DNA of 64,000 nt from Amycolatopsis taiwanensis DSM 45107 (GTDB taxonomy: Bacteria; Actinomycetota; Actinomycetes; Mycobacteriales; Pseudonocardiaceae), in the NCBI RefSeq assembly GCF_000519205.1, contig NZ_KI912602.1, forward strand, positions 62,001 through 126,000, in the 5' to 3' direction. Below are positions 1 through 7,097 of this stretch, in pieces (the first letter of the stretch is position 1; the number at the start of each line of letters is the position of its first letter). The notes beneath the pieces are model-generated. The model was not told the origin of the DNA, did no database searches, and saw only the letters and a list, made by a program, of their open reading frames with translations. A program made the translations under genes and the position numbers.

Positions 1-69
1 CTCCCAGTCGTGGCCCACCTCGCCGCCGGTCTCCTCGTAGCGCCGGACGTGTTCCTCGCCATACAGCAC
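1..69 (-). CDS. F420/deazaflavin-type nitroreductase family protein, N-terminal fragment
   Basis: Only the first 23 codons are inside the window; the gene runs off the left edge. A GTG start is preceded by AGGAAGGAGATCCTC, a strong ribosome binding site. The visible peptide, with the motif EEHVRRYEETGGEVGHDWE, matches the N-terminus I know from actinobacterial nitroreductase/quinone-reductase proteins of the deazaflavin (F420)-dependent Ddn-like family. These bind reduced F420 and transfer hydride to nitro or quinone substrates. The gene is divergent from the LacI regulator that follows, so the two may share a control region. The family call rests on a short stretch and is moderately sure. 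Confidence 0.6.
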   Translation of the reverse strand, partial: MLYGEEHVRRYEETGGEVGHDWE

Positions 70-236
70 GAGGATCTCCTTCCTGTCTACGCAGTCGGTC
101 CTCGCCACGGTCAACGTCGTGAGCCGAAACGGTATTTCGCCCGCTACTCCAGGGGCAATCCGAACCCGATGGTGTGGAGATGACCAGGCAAAACGCGCCA
201 ATCCACCTAGAATTTCCCTGACGGGGAGGAGCTCGG

Positions 237-1280
237 ATGAACGGCAGGCCCCATGTGACGCTGGAAGACGTGGCCCAGATGGCCAGCGTCTCGCTGGCTA
301 CCGCATCCCGGGTGATCAACGGCACCACCCGGGTGCGGGAAGACCTCCGCGACCGGGTCCTCTCCGCGGCCGCGCACCTCGCTTACACCCCCAACGCGCA
401 TGCCCAGGCGCTGGCGGGCGCGTCGCATCGCACGGTCGGGGTGGTGTGCCACGACGTGAACGACCCGTACTTCGCCGCGGTCACGCACGGTGTGATGCGG
501 GTGGCCGACGAGAACCGGATGCTGGTGATGCTGGCCAGCACCTTCCGGGACCCGGAGAAGGAGATCGCGTACGTGTCGATGCTGCGGGCCGAGCGCGCGT
601 CGGCGATCTTGCTCGTCGGTTCCGCCTTCGAAGACCGCGCGTGGGAGCGGGCGATGGCCGCCGAGATCGAGCCGTATCGCCGTGGCGGCGGGAAGGTGGC
701 CGTGGTCAGCAGGCACCGCAACCTCCGGGTGGACACCGTGCTGCCGGACAACCGGGCCGGCGCGCAAGCCCTCGCCGAGGCGTTGCTCCGCCTGGGACAC
801 CGGCGGTTCGCCGTGCTGGCCGGGCCGCGCTCGCTGACCACCGTGCTCGACCGGATCGACGGCTTCCGGGATGGACTGGCCACCGCCGGTGTCGAACTGT
901 CCGAACGGGACATCTTCGAAGCATCGTCCACTCGGGACGGCGGGTATGCCGCGGCGAACGACCTCCTGGCCGCCAGGCACCGGGCCACCTGTGTGTTCGC
1001 GGTCACCGACATGATGGCGATCGGCGCGCTCACGGCGCTGCGCGAGGCGGGCCGGTCGGTGCCCGACGACGTGTCGCTCGCGGGGTTCGACGACCTCCCG
1101 GTGGTGCGCGACCTCTCGCCGTCGCTGAGCACGGTGGCGCTGCCGCTCGAACAACTGGGCGAGCAGGCCATGGAACTCGCCCTCACCGGCCGCGCCGGCC
1201 CAGGCGCCCGCAGTCGTAGCCGCCGCCTGGCGGCCGAGGTCGTCCTCCGCGGCTCCACCGCCCGGCGACGCCGCCGCTGA
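237..1280 (+). CDS. LacI family transcriptional regulator
   Basis: A 347-residue DNA-binding regulator of usual LacI/GalR length. Residues 7-29 form the N-terminal helix-turn-helix (VTLEDVAQMASVSLATASRV). The hinge region follows (TPNAHAQALA, near residue 51), then the periplasmic-binding-protein-like sensor domain from about residue 64, with the typical C-terminal stretch DDVSLAGFDDLPV. Such proteins repress sugar or other catabolic genes and release DNA on binding a small effector. ATG is preceded by GGGGAGGAG at good spacing. The tail is arginine-rich. It is divergent from the nitroreductase fragment and followed by about 450 bases without a gene, so no target operon can be named here. Confidence 0.9.
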   Translation: MNGRPHVTLEDVAQMASVSLATASRVINGTTRVREDLRDRVLSAAAHLAYTPNAHAQALAGASHRTVGVVCHDVNDPYFAAVTHGVMRVADENRMLVMLASTFRDPEKEIAYVSMLRAERASAILLVGSAFEDRAWERAMAAEIEPYRRGGGKVAVVSRHRNLRVDTVLPDNRAGAQALAEALLRLGHRRFAVLAGPRSLTTVLDRIDGFRDGLATAGVELSERDIFEASSTRDGGYAAANDLLAARHRATCVFAVTDMMAIGALTALREAGRSVPDDVSLAGFDDLPVVRDLSPSLSTVALPLEQLGEQAMELALTGRAGPGARSRSRRLAAEVVLRGSTARRRRR

Positions 1281-1731
1281 CGGCCCCGCCGGGGTCACAT
1301 CGCGCCCCGGCGAATGCGGAATGCAACGGTCACGGCAAATGGCTGACCTGTCGGTGAAGAACGGCCCGATTCGCCACTCGGCGTCCCCGAAGGGTTGTTC
1401 GAGGGATACTCCGGCTTGCTGACATCGACGGCCATTTGGGGGAATAGGCTCGCCCGAGCGCGCGCCCGCCGACGGACGATTGTTCTCCCGTTCGGAGGAA
1501 TACACGAAGCGGCAAAACAGCCGCGTCACGCAACGTGACCCCGAGTTCCGGGTGCCAAAGATCGGCACAATCCCCGGGCACAGGGCGCTCAGCAGCGAAA
1601 ATGAGACGCTTCAAGACCACACTTCGTTCCGGTCCCCGGCCCCGCCCCCGGCGCACTCGGATGCGTCCGAACGACTGACATTTGGTCAACCTGGTCGGAA
1701 AACGATACCTGTCCCGAGCGGTCGTGCCACG
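1281..1731. other. Gene-free stretch between LacI and TetR regulators
   Basis: About 450 bases without a convincing gene. Frames open here lack a ribosome binding site and recognisable protein. The last 60 bases are less GC-rich than the surroundings and hold a partly symmetrical TGACATTTGGTCA near 1677-1689, which could belong to the control region of the TetR gene that starts at 1732. I see no repeat of the families found elsewhere in the window. Confidence 0.5.
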
Positions 1732-2385
1732 ATGTCCGCCATGACCCCATCGGAACCCCGTTGGCGCAGGCTGGAACCGGATGCGCGCAAGGAGCAGATA
1801 TTCACCTGCGCCACTCGCCTGTTCGGGGAAAGGCCCTACGCGGAGGTGTCCACTTCGGATATCGCGGCCGAGGCCGGAGTCGCACGCGGCCTGATAAACC
1901 ACTATTTCGGCACAAAACGGGAGCTGTATCTCGCGGTCATCCGGCAGGCGGTGACCCTGCCCAACGTGGTCCCCGAGGTGTTTCCGGACGGACCACTGGA
2001 AGAGCGGGCCGCGACCGCGGTGTCCTGGTTCCTGGATCTGGTGGTCGACCACGGAAAAATGTGGATCACCGCGACCTCCGAGGGCATCGGCCGGGATCAC
2101 GAGGTGGAGCAGATACTTTTCGACGCCGAGCGCAGATCGGCGGACCGGGTACTCGACGTGGTCGGCGTGCCCTCGGACAACAGGAATCGGGCCAAGCTGA
2201 ACGCTGTCCTGCGAGCCTACGCCGGAATGATCAAGGCCGCCGGCCGGGAATGGTTGCTGCGCAACGCCCTCGACCGAGAGCAGGTGCACACCCTCCTGCA
2301 CAGATCGCTGCTCGTGCTGCTCACCGACGTTTTCCCGGCGATGCTGGACGAACCACTCGAGCTGACCAGCCGCGCCTCGGCGTGA
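1732..2385 (+). CDS. TetR/AcrR family transcriptional regulator
   Basis: A 217-residue TetR regulator. The N-terminal HTH lies at about residues 25-65 (SDIAAEAGVARGLINHYFGTKRELY, shown by the AEAGVARGLINHYFGTK core). The C-terminal ligand domain has no recognisable specificity. Two nearby ATGs are possible (1732 and 1741). I chose the first, but neither has a strong ribosome binding site, so the start is uncertain by three codons. The frame stays open far upstream, but that part has no homology I recognise. It is followed by a repeat-rich gap and converges on the phosphatase gene. The regulated genes are not evident. Confidence 0.85.
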   Translation: MSAMTPSEPRWRRLEPDARKEQIFTCATRLFGERPYAEVSTSDIAAEAGVARGLINHYFGTKRELYLAVIRQAVTLPNVVPEVFPDGPLEERAATAVSWFLDLVVDHGKMWITATSEGIGRDHEVEQILFDAERRSADRVLDVVGVPSDNRNRAKLNAVLRAYAGMIKAAGREWLLRNALDREQVHTLLHRSLLVLLTDVFPAMLDEPLELTSRASA

Positions 2386-2561
2386 CGCTCGGGCCGCCGA
2401 GGTAACGCATTGATGTAGTCCAATTTCAAATGGTCGGCCGCGCCCGGCGAGCCAAGATTCGTCCGGACTCGTACAAATGATTTCCGGGAACGACCCGATC
2501 GCGCGAAATCCCGGTTCCGAATCCGGCGAATTTCGGGTGTCCCAAATAGACCCTTTAGGAC

Positions 2562-2661
2562 GCAATCGGGAACAGGAGCGCCTGAATCGGGAACACAGAC
2601 GCCTGAAGCGAGAACACGCGTTCCTGAATCGGGAACATGGGCGCCTGAACCGGGGACACGG
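2562..2661. repeat. 21-bp degenerate tandem repeat array, copy A
   Basis: Just under five units of a 21-bp repeat. Each unit has the cores CGGGAACAC and GCCTGAANC (for example CGCCTGAATCGGGAACAC, then AGACGCCTGAAGCGAGAACA). The same unit forms arrays at 8834-9150 (opposite orientation), 9243-9398, 47090-47231 (opposite orientation) and 50363-50475. In one frame a unit reads as a heptad such as RLNREHR. The array lies downstream of the TetR gene and next to a 47-bp palindrome. Confidence 0.85.
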
Positions 2662-2674
2662 CCGCCGGGGAGGT

Positions 2675-2721
2675 ATGAGTGGCCCGTTCGTGCCGAATTT
2701 CGACAGTAACGGGTCACTCAT
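2675..2721. repeat. 47-bp palindromic repeat, copy 1
   Basis: A 47-bp inverted repeat. The outer arms are ATGAGTGGCCCGTT and AACGGGTCACTCAT and the centre is CGAATTTCG; base pairing extends to GGT/ACC outside. It starts 11 bases past the stop codon of the leftward phosphatase gene and sits between convergent genes. Copies of the same length lie at 30644-30690 and 61062-61108. It could form a long hairpin on either transcript, but has no U-tract. Confidence 0.9.
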
Positions 2722-2731
2722 ACCCGGGAAT

Positions 2732-3424
2732 TCACGCGGTGGTACGCGGGAGTTGACGGTGGGCGCGGTGGCTGAGCAGCCGGCTCGCCCGGCCTTCCAG
2801 ATGCGCGTGCTCGTTGAAGGACAGCAGGGTTACGCCGTTTCGAGTCGATTCGAGCCGGGTGATGCCGCAGTTCACGATCACCGGGTTCAGCTTCAGCAAG
2901 CCCGCTTCCGGCGTCCCCAGCACGAGCCCGGCGAGCGTGCTGATCACCCCGCCCGAGGTGAAGACGATCGCGCTTTCTTCCATTTCCAGCAAGGAAACGA
3001 CGTCTCGCAGCGCGCCCTCTACCCGGGCGACGAACGCGGGCCAGGTCTCGGCGCAGGGGCCGGCGGCCCCGGCCGCGACCCACTCGGTGAGCGCGGCGTC
3101 GAGTATTTCAGGGCAAGCGCGCGGGTCGAGGTCGCGCTGCGGCGCGTCGTCTCCGTGCAACCTGAGGATCTCGGTGTGGTCGTACTCGTTCCAGCGCGGG
3201 TCGTACTCGACCAGTGCGGCATGGCCGAGCCAGTCCAGCACGATCTCGGCGGTCTTGACCTGCCGCGCCTGGGTACCGCTGCGCGCCGAGCTGAGCGGGA
3301 GCGTGCGGCGCAGCAGTTCCGCACCGACGACGGCGGCCTGCTCCACGCCGCCCGCGGAGAGGCGGGCATCCACGTTGTCGGGAAACGACGCCTGACCATG
3401 GGTGATCAGATAGACGACGCCCAC
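2732..3424 (-). CDS. Histidine phosphatase (phosphoglycerate mutase-like) family protein
   Basis: A 230-residue protein of the histidine phosphatase superfamily, which removes phosphate from small molecules through a phosphohistidine. The N-terminus VYLITHGQASF aligns with the family motif RHGQ (residues 8-10), and GTQARQVKTAEI near residue 50 matches the usual segment SxxxRAxxTA. Two normally invariant positions differ: the arginine of RHG is threonine, and the second catalytic histidine (usually SHGG) reads TSGG at about residue 156. I recall a TSGG form in some actinobacterial members, so it may be a subfamily trait. The GTG start lacks a clear ribosome binding site. It has no obvious operon partner. 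Confidence 0.8.
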   Translation of the reverse strand: MGVVYLITHGQASFPDNVDARLSAGGVEQAAVVGAELLRRTLPLSSARSGTQARQVKTAEIVLDWLGHAALVEYDPRWNEYDHTEILRLHGDDAPQRDLDPRACPEILDAALTEWVAAGAAGPCAETWPAFVARVEGALRDVVSLLEMEESAIVFTSGGVISTLAGLVLGTPEAGLLKLNPVIVNCGITRLESTRNGVTLLSFNEHAHLEGRASRLLSHRAHRQLPRTTA

Positions 3425-3646
3425 GGCTCAGCCCGCCGGCCGCGGCCGCACCGGCCGCCTTCGCTTGTTGCCCATGAACCCACATCACCTCGTCCTGGTC
3501 ACCATCCGACGGCCCGCACTTCATGCAATCGGGTCGCAGGGACAACGGGCAATGATTCACAGTTACCACTACTAGACCAATCAGGTGATGCGCTAGGGTC
3601 AGAACGCCATTCAAGAGGCCAGATAACTACTGTGGGATGGTCACCG

Positions 3647-4552
3647 GTGTCCAGTTCGGAACACGCTACCAACGGCGCGTTCGCCGAGGCGCTCAGAGCG
3701 TCCATCGCCCGTAGCGGCCTAACCCTGGACCGCGTGCAGGCCCGGCTGCATGCCCGGGGAATCTCGGTCAGCGTGACCGCACTCAGTTACTGGCAATCCG
3801 GAAAACGGCAGCCGGAACGGAGCCGGTCGATTTCGGCGGTCCGCGGGCTGGAGGAGGTTCTCGGCCTGCGCGCCGGGGAACTGTTCGACCTGCTGTCCCC
3901 GCCACGGCCACGCGGCGCGTCCCGCCCCCGCCGCGCCCTGGGCGACACGGTGAACTTTCCGCCGGACCCGTTGCGCGCGCTGCTGAAACGAGTCGGCGCT
4001 CCGCACGCGCTCGAACAGCGACATCGCCTCGACCTGGTCAGCCTGCACGATCGCGGCGAGATCGCCGGCGACGGCGGCCAGCGCTCGCTGACCACCCGCA
4101 TCGTCTTCCGGGCCACCGGCCACGGGCAGGACCGGTGGCTGCTCATCTACGACCACGGTGGCACGGACGCCGAACCGCCACGCCTGCAGGCACTCCGCAA
4201 CTGCACCACCGGCCGGTTCGAGGTCGACGCCGAGCACGGCCTCACCGCGGCCGAACTGCTCTTCCACCGCAAGATCGACCGCGGCGAAACCCAGCTCATC
4301 GAGTACGCACTGGTCAACAGCGGTCCCCCGTACCCGGAATGCCAGAACACCTACTACCGCGAGTTCCGGCGGCCGGTGCACGAATACCTGCTGGAGATCC
4401 AGTTCGACACCTCGCCGAGCCGGTGCTGGCAGTACACGCGCGTCGGGGATGCCCCCGAGCAACGCCAGGACCTGCTGCTGGACACCGGCTGTGGGGTGCA
4501 CGCGGTCGCCGCCGACTTCGGTCCGGGCGTCTTCGGCATCGCCTGGCACTGA
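3647..4552 (+). CDS. Helix-turn-helix domain-containing protein (XRE-like)
   Basis: About 301 residues. Residues 12-75 form a helix-turn-helix region (AEALRASIARSGLTLDRVQ and SVTALSYWQSGKRQPER), as in XRE-type regulators. The C-terminal 200 residues have no name I can give; they contain conserved-looking aromatic and acidic stretches and a cysteine-containing segment PYPECQNTYY. Proteins of this layout are common and poorly characterised in actinobacteria. GTG at 3647 is used as the start; GTG at 3632 in the same frame is also possible. Neither has a good ribosome binding site. The gene is divergent from the phosphatase and converges on the methyltransferase. Its targets are unknown. Confidence 0.75.
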   Translation: MSSSEHATNGAFAEALRASIARSGLTLDRVQARLHARGISVSVTALSYWQSGKRQPERSRSISAVRGLEEVLGLRAGELFDLLSPPRPRGASRPRRALGDTVNFPPDPLRALLKRVGAPHALEQRHRLDLVSLHDRGEIAGDGGQRSLTTRIVFRATGHGQDRWLLIYDHGGTDAEPPRLQALRNCTTGRFEVDAEHGLTAAELLFHRKIDRGETQLIEYALVNSGPPYPECQNTYYREFRRPVHEYLLEIQFDTSPSRCWQYTRVGDAPEQRQDLLLDTGCGVHAVAADFGPGVFGIAWH

Positions 4553-4571
4553 GCGGAGTTCGCACGCCCGC

Positions 4572-5231
4572 TTACGAGTGCCGGGCGCCGGTTTTCTCAC
4601 CTGCCACGGCCGCGAACCACGACCGATCCGCTGTGCACCACCGGTCGAATCGCAGGCCCGCGCCGGACAGCACTTCACGAAGCCGCGTGTCCGACAATTG
4701 CCGGGCGACGAACGACTGGCTCCAGTGCCGCCCGCGCGCTTCGTAGTGCACGGTAGCGCTCAGCAGGTCGGCCTTCCGGCTGATATCGGACAGCCGGACC
4801 GACACCTCGCCGAGCGCTCCGGTCGCGCCTTCGGCCACGGAATCGAACCACTCCGGTGGATGCCACTGAACAATCGCTTGGCCGGTGTCGCTCAGGTGCT
4901 CGCGTACGGTCTCCAACAGCGGGCCGCTGTTCGGATTGTTGACCAGATGGCTGGCCAGCAGCACCGCGTCGAAGCGACGCCCCAACCGAAGCTCCTCGAT
5001 CCGCGCCAGCACATTCGTCGCCCCGTGCACGTGCGCGAGCATTTCCGGTGAATCGTCGACCGCGGTTACCGGATGGCCCAGTTCGAGTAACCGGTGCGCG
5101 AGCCGGCCGGTGCCGCAGCCGAGATCGAGTACCTCCGCTCCGGACGGCACCGCGGCATGCACGATCTCCGCTTCCCCGTCCGGTGGTAGCAGCCGGTACA
5201 CCTCGACAGAGCACCCATCGGTAGTGATCAC
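4572..5231 (-). CDS. Class I SAM-dependent methyltransferase
   Basis: A 219-residue methyltransferase. Motif I (VLDLGCGTGRLAHRL, residues 34-48) binds S-adenosylmethionine, and an acidic residue follows at the end of strand 2 (VTAVDDS). The substrate cannot be read from the sequence. GTG at 5231 overlaps the stop of the upstream acyl-CoA synthetase gene by four bases (GTGA), so the two are very likely co-translated in one leftward operon. A role in modifying or processing a lipid or acyl product is possible but is inference. Confidence 0.85.
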   Translation of the reverse strand: MITTDGCSVEVYRLLPPDGEAEIVHAAVPSGAEVLDLGCGTGRLAHRLLELGHPVTAVDDSPEMLAHVHGATNVLARIEELRLGRRFDAVLLASHLVNNPNSGPLLETVREHLSDTGQAIVQWHPPEWFDSVAEGATGALGEVSVRLSDISRKADLLSATVHYEARGRHWSQSFVARQLSDTRLREVLSGAGLRFDRWCTADRSWFAAVAGEKTGARHS

Positions 5232-6844
5232 GGTTTCATGCTGCCACGCAGTTCGGAGCGCAGGACCTTTCCGGTCTCGTTGCGGGGCAGGGAATCGAGG
5301 AACTCGACATCGCGCGGCACCTTGTACCGAGCCAGATTCGTCTTCACGTAAGCGCGGATCTCGTCGGCGTTGAGTGTGGTGCCGGGCGCGGTCACGACGA
5401 ATGCCTTGAGCCGTTGGCCGAACTCGGCGTCGGGCACACCGATCACCGCCGCCTCGAGCACGTCGGGGCGTTCCACGAGCAGGTTCTCCACCTCGACCGG
5501 ATACACGTTCTCGCCGCCGGACACGATCATCTCGTCGTCGCGGCCGTCGATGAACAGCAGCCCATCGGAGTCGAAATGCCCAACGTCGCCGGTTTCCAGC
5601 AAACCATCGACGACCTCTACTCGCGCTCCGTTGGTGTATCCGCGGAAGCTGAGCCCGCTGCCGACGAAGATCCGGCCGGTCACGCCGGGCCGGGTGACGC
5701 GCTTGCCGTCCTCGTCGTAGAGCGCGACCCGGCAGCCGACCGGTGGCTTGCCCACCGTGCCGGGCGCCTTACGCCAGTCCTCCGGGGTGGCCACGGTGGC
5801 CACCGCCACCTCCGTCGAGCCGTACAGGTTGTGGAGCACGTCGCCGAACGCCGCCATGGTGCGGTTGCCGAGCTCCGGGGGCAACGCCGAGCCGGCCACG
5901 AAGACGATCCGCAGCGCCGACGTGTCGTACCGGCCGAGCACCTCGGGCCCGAGGTCCACGATCCGCCGCAACATCGTCGGCACCAGGATGAGCGCCGTGC
6001 AGCGATGCTCCTGCACGGCCGCCAGGGTGGCCTCCGGATCGAACCGTCGCCGCATCACCACGGTCGACGCGAGCGCGAAGGACAGGATGAACTGCGAGAT
6101 GCCGACGCCGTGGAAGAGCGGTGCCGCGATGAACGTGGATTCCCCGGCCCGCAACGGAATCCGGTCCAGGAACTGCGCGGACGACAGCAACGAGGTGTGC
6201 TCGCGCGGTGCTCCCTTGGGAGTGCCGGTGGTGCCGCTGGTCAGCAACACGAACCCGCCGCCCCGCGCCGGAGGTGGCAGCGGCCGGTCGTCGGTGCTGG
6301 TGATCAGCTCGTCCAGCACGGGAACGTCGGCCGGCACGTCTCCCTCGACCCAGGCCAGGTAGCGGCGGACGGTATCCGGCATGGCGCCGGCCATTTCGGC
6401 GAATTCCTCGTCGTGGACCAGAATCTCGACGCTCTCGCGACGGGCCACGTCGACCAGTTGCGGCGTGGCGAACCCGGTGTTCAACAGCAGTAGCCGCGCC
6501 CCGAGCTTCCCGGCGGCGAGCATCGTGGTCACCAGGCCACGGTGGTCGCGGCACATCGCCGCGAGCACGGTGCCCGCGCGGGCCCCGCGCTCGGCCAGCG
6601 CCCGGGCCAGCGCGTTGGACCGCAGGTCGAGCTGCTTGAAGGTGAGCGGCCCGCGCTCGTCCACCAGTCCGACGGCGAGCGGGTCGCGGCGCGCGGCGTT
6701 CCGTGCGGCCGCCGCGATCGGGCCGATCCGCCGCATGTCGAGCAGGGCCCGCGCGCCCTCGTCGAGTCTGGGAAACGGAATGAGCCCGGCTCGCCACATC
6801 ACTTCGATGCTGCGTGCGGCTTCCGCGACCTTGCCGACCAGCAT
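5228..6844 (-). CDS. Fatty-acid--CoA ligase (AMP-binding acyl-CoA synthetase)
   Basis: A 538-residue adenylate-forming enzyme that joins a carboxylic acid to CoA through an acyl-AMP. The phosphate-binding loop is at residues 201-211 (LTSGTTGTPKG), followed by the motif YGSTE, the ribose-binding GETGD-like segment LETGDVGHFDSDG, and the C-terminal catalytic lysine in NETGKVLR. The N-terminus (GKVAEAARSIEVMWRAGL) resembles mycobacterial FadD2/FadD12, suggesting medium- or long-chain fatty acids. ATG is preceded by GGAGGTGCC. A short inverted repeat, CTACT-CGAC-AGTAG, lies about 30 bases upstream at 6874-6887. It forms an operon with the methyltransferase. Confidence 0.9.
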   Translation of the reverse strand: MLVGKVAEAARSIEVMWRAGLIPFPRLDEGARALLDMRRIGPIAAAARNAARRDPLAVGLVDERGPLTFKQLDLRSNALARALAERGARAGTVLAAMCRDHRGLVTTMLAAGKLGARLLLLNTGFATPQLVDVARRESVEILVHDEEFAEMAGAMPDTVRRYLAWVEGDVPADVPVLDELITSTDDRPLPPPARGGGFVLLTSGTTGTPKGAPREHTSLLSSAQFLDRIPLRAGESTFIAAPLFHGVGISQFILSFALASTVVMRRRFDPEATLAAVQEHRCTALILVPTMLRRIVDLGPEVLGRYDTSALRIVFVAGSALPPELGNRTMAAFGDVLHNLYGSTEVAVATVATPEDWRKAPGTVGKPPVGCRVALYDEDGKRVTRPGVTGRIFVGSGLSFRGYTNGARVEVVDGLLETGDVGHFDSDGLLFIDGRDDEMIVSGGENVYPVEVENLLVERPDVLEAAVIGVPDAEFGQRLKAFVVTAPGTTLNADEIRAYVKTNLARYKVPRDVEFLDSLPRNETGKVLRSELRGSMKP

Positions 6845-6873
6845 GGCAGGCACCTCCGTGGGACCGTCGAAAC

Positions 6874-6887
6874 CTACTCGACAGTAG
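6874..6887. promoter_or_regulatory. Possible operator upstream of acyl-CoA synthetase
   Basis: A 5-bp inverted repeat with four-base spacer, CTACT-CGAC-AGTAG, 30 bases upstream of the leftward acyl-CoA synthetase start. Its size and position suit a TetR-type repressor of fatty-acid genes, but the arms are short and no regulator is adjacent, so this is tentative. Confidence 0.3.
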
Positions 6888-7097
6888 CTTAGTGGGCCCG
6901 GCAAGCAACACCGGACTTTGCCTGAGACCGCTCCAAACGCAAGACGCACATCCCTGGCAACGCCGAGCAACACTGCACGGGGGCGGGGAGGCAGGCCGCC
7001 ACCGTCGTCGACTGGCAGCCGGCGACAAGAAGTCACGGCCTGGTTACCCGCACACGTTCTGAACAAAACTGTCGCCCACACGGCGCAGAATCATGGT

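Larger units (their letters stand above)
2386..2731. other. Repeat-bearing gap between convergent genes
   Basis: No gene is seen in these 346 bases between a rightward TetR gene and a leftward phosphatase gene. The stretch holds a degenerate 21-bp tandem array (2562-2661) and, right after it, a 47-bp palindrome (2675-2721), each listed separately. The array keeps a reading frame open because its unit is seven codons long, which makes the region look falsely coding. Confidence 0.7.

Noticed and set aside
2477-3646. Upstream extension of the HTH gene frame to about 690 codons
   Set aside because: The added part crosses the 21-bp array, the 47-bp palindrome and the phosphatase gene antisense; the HTH domain start fits GTG at 3647.
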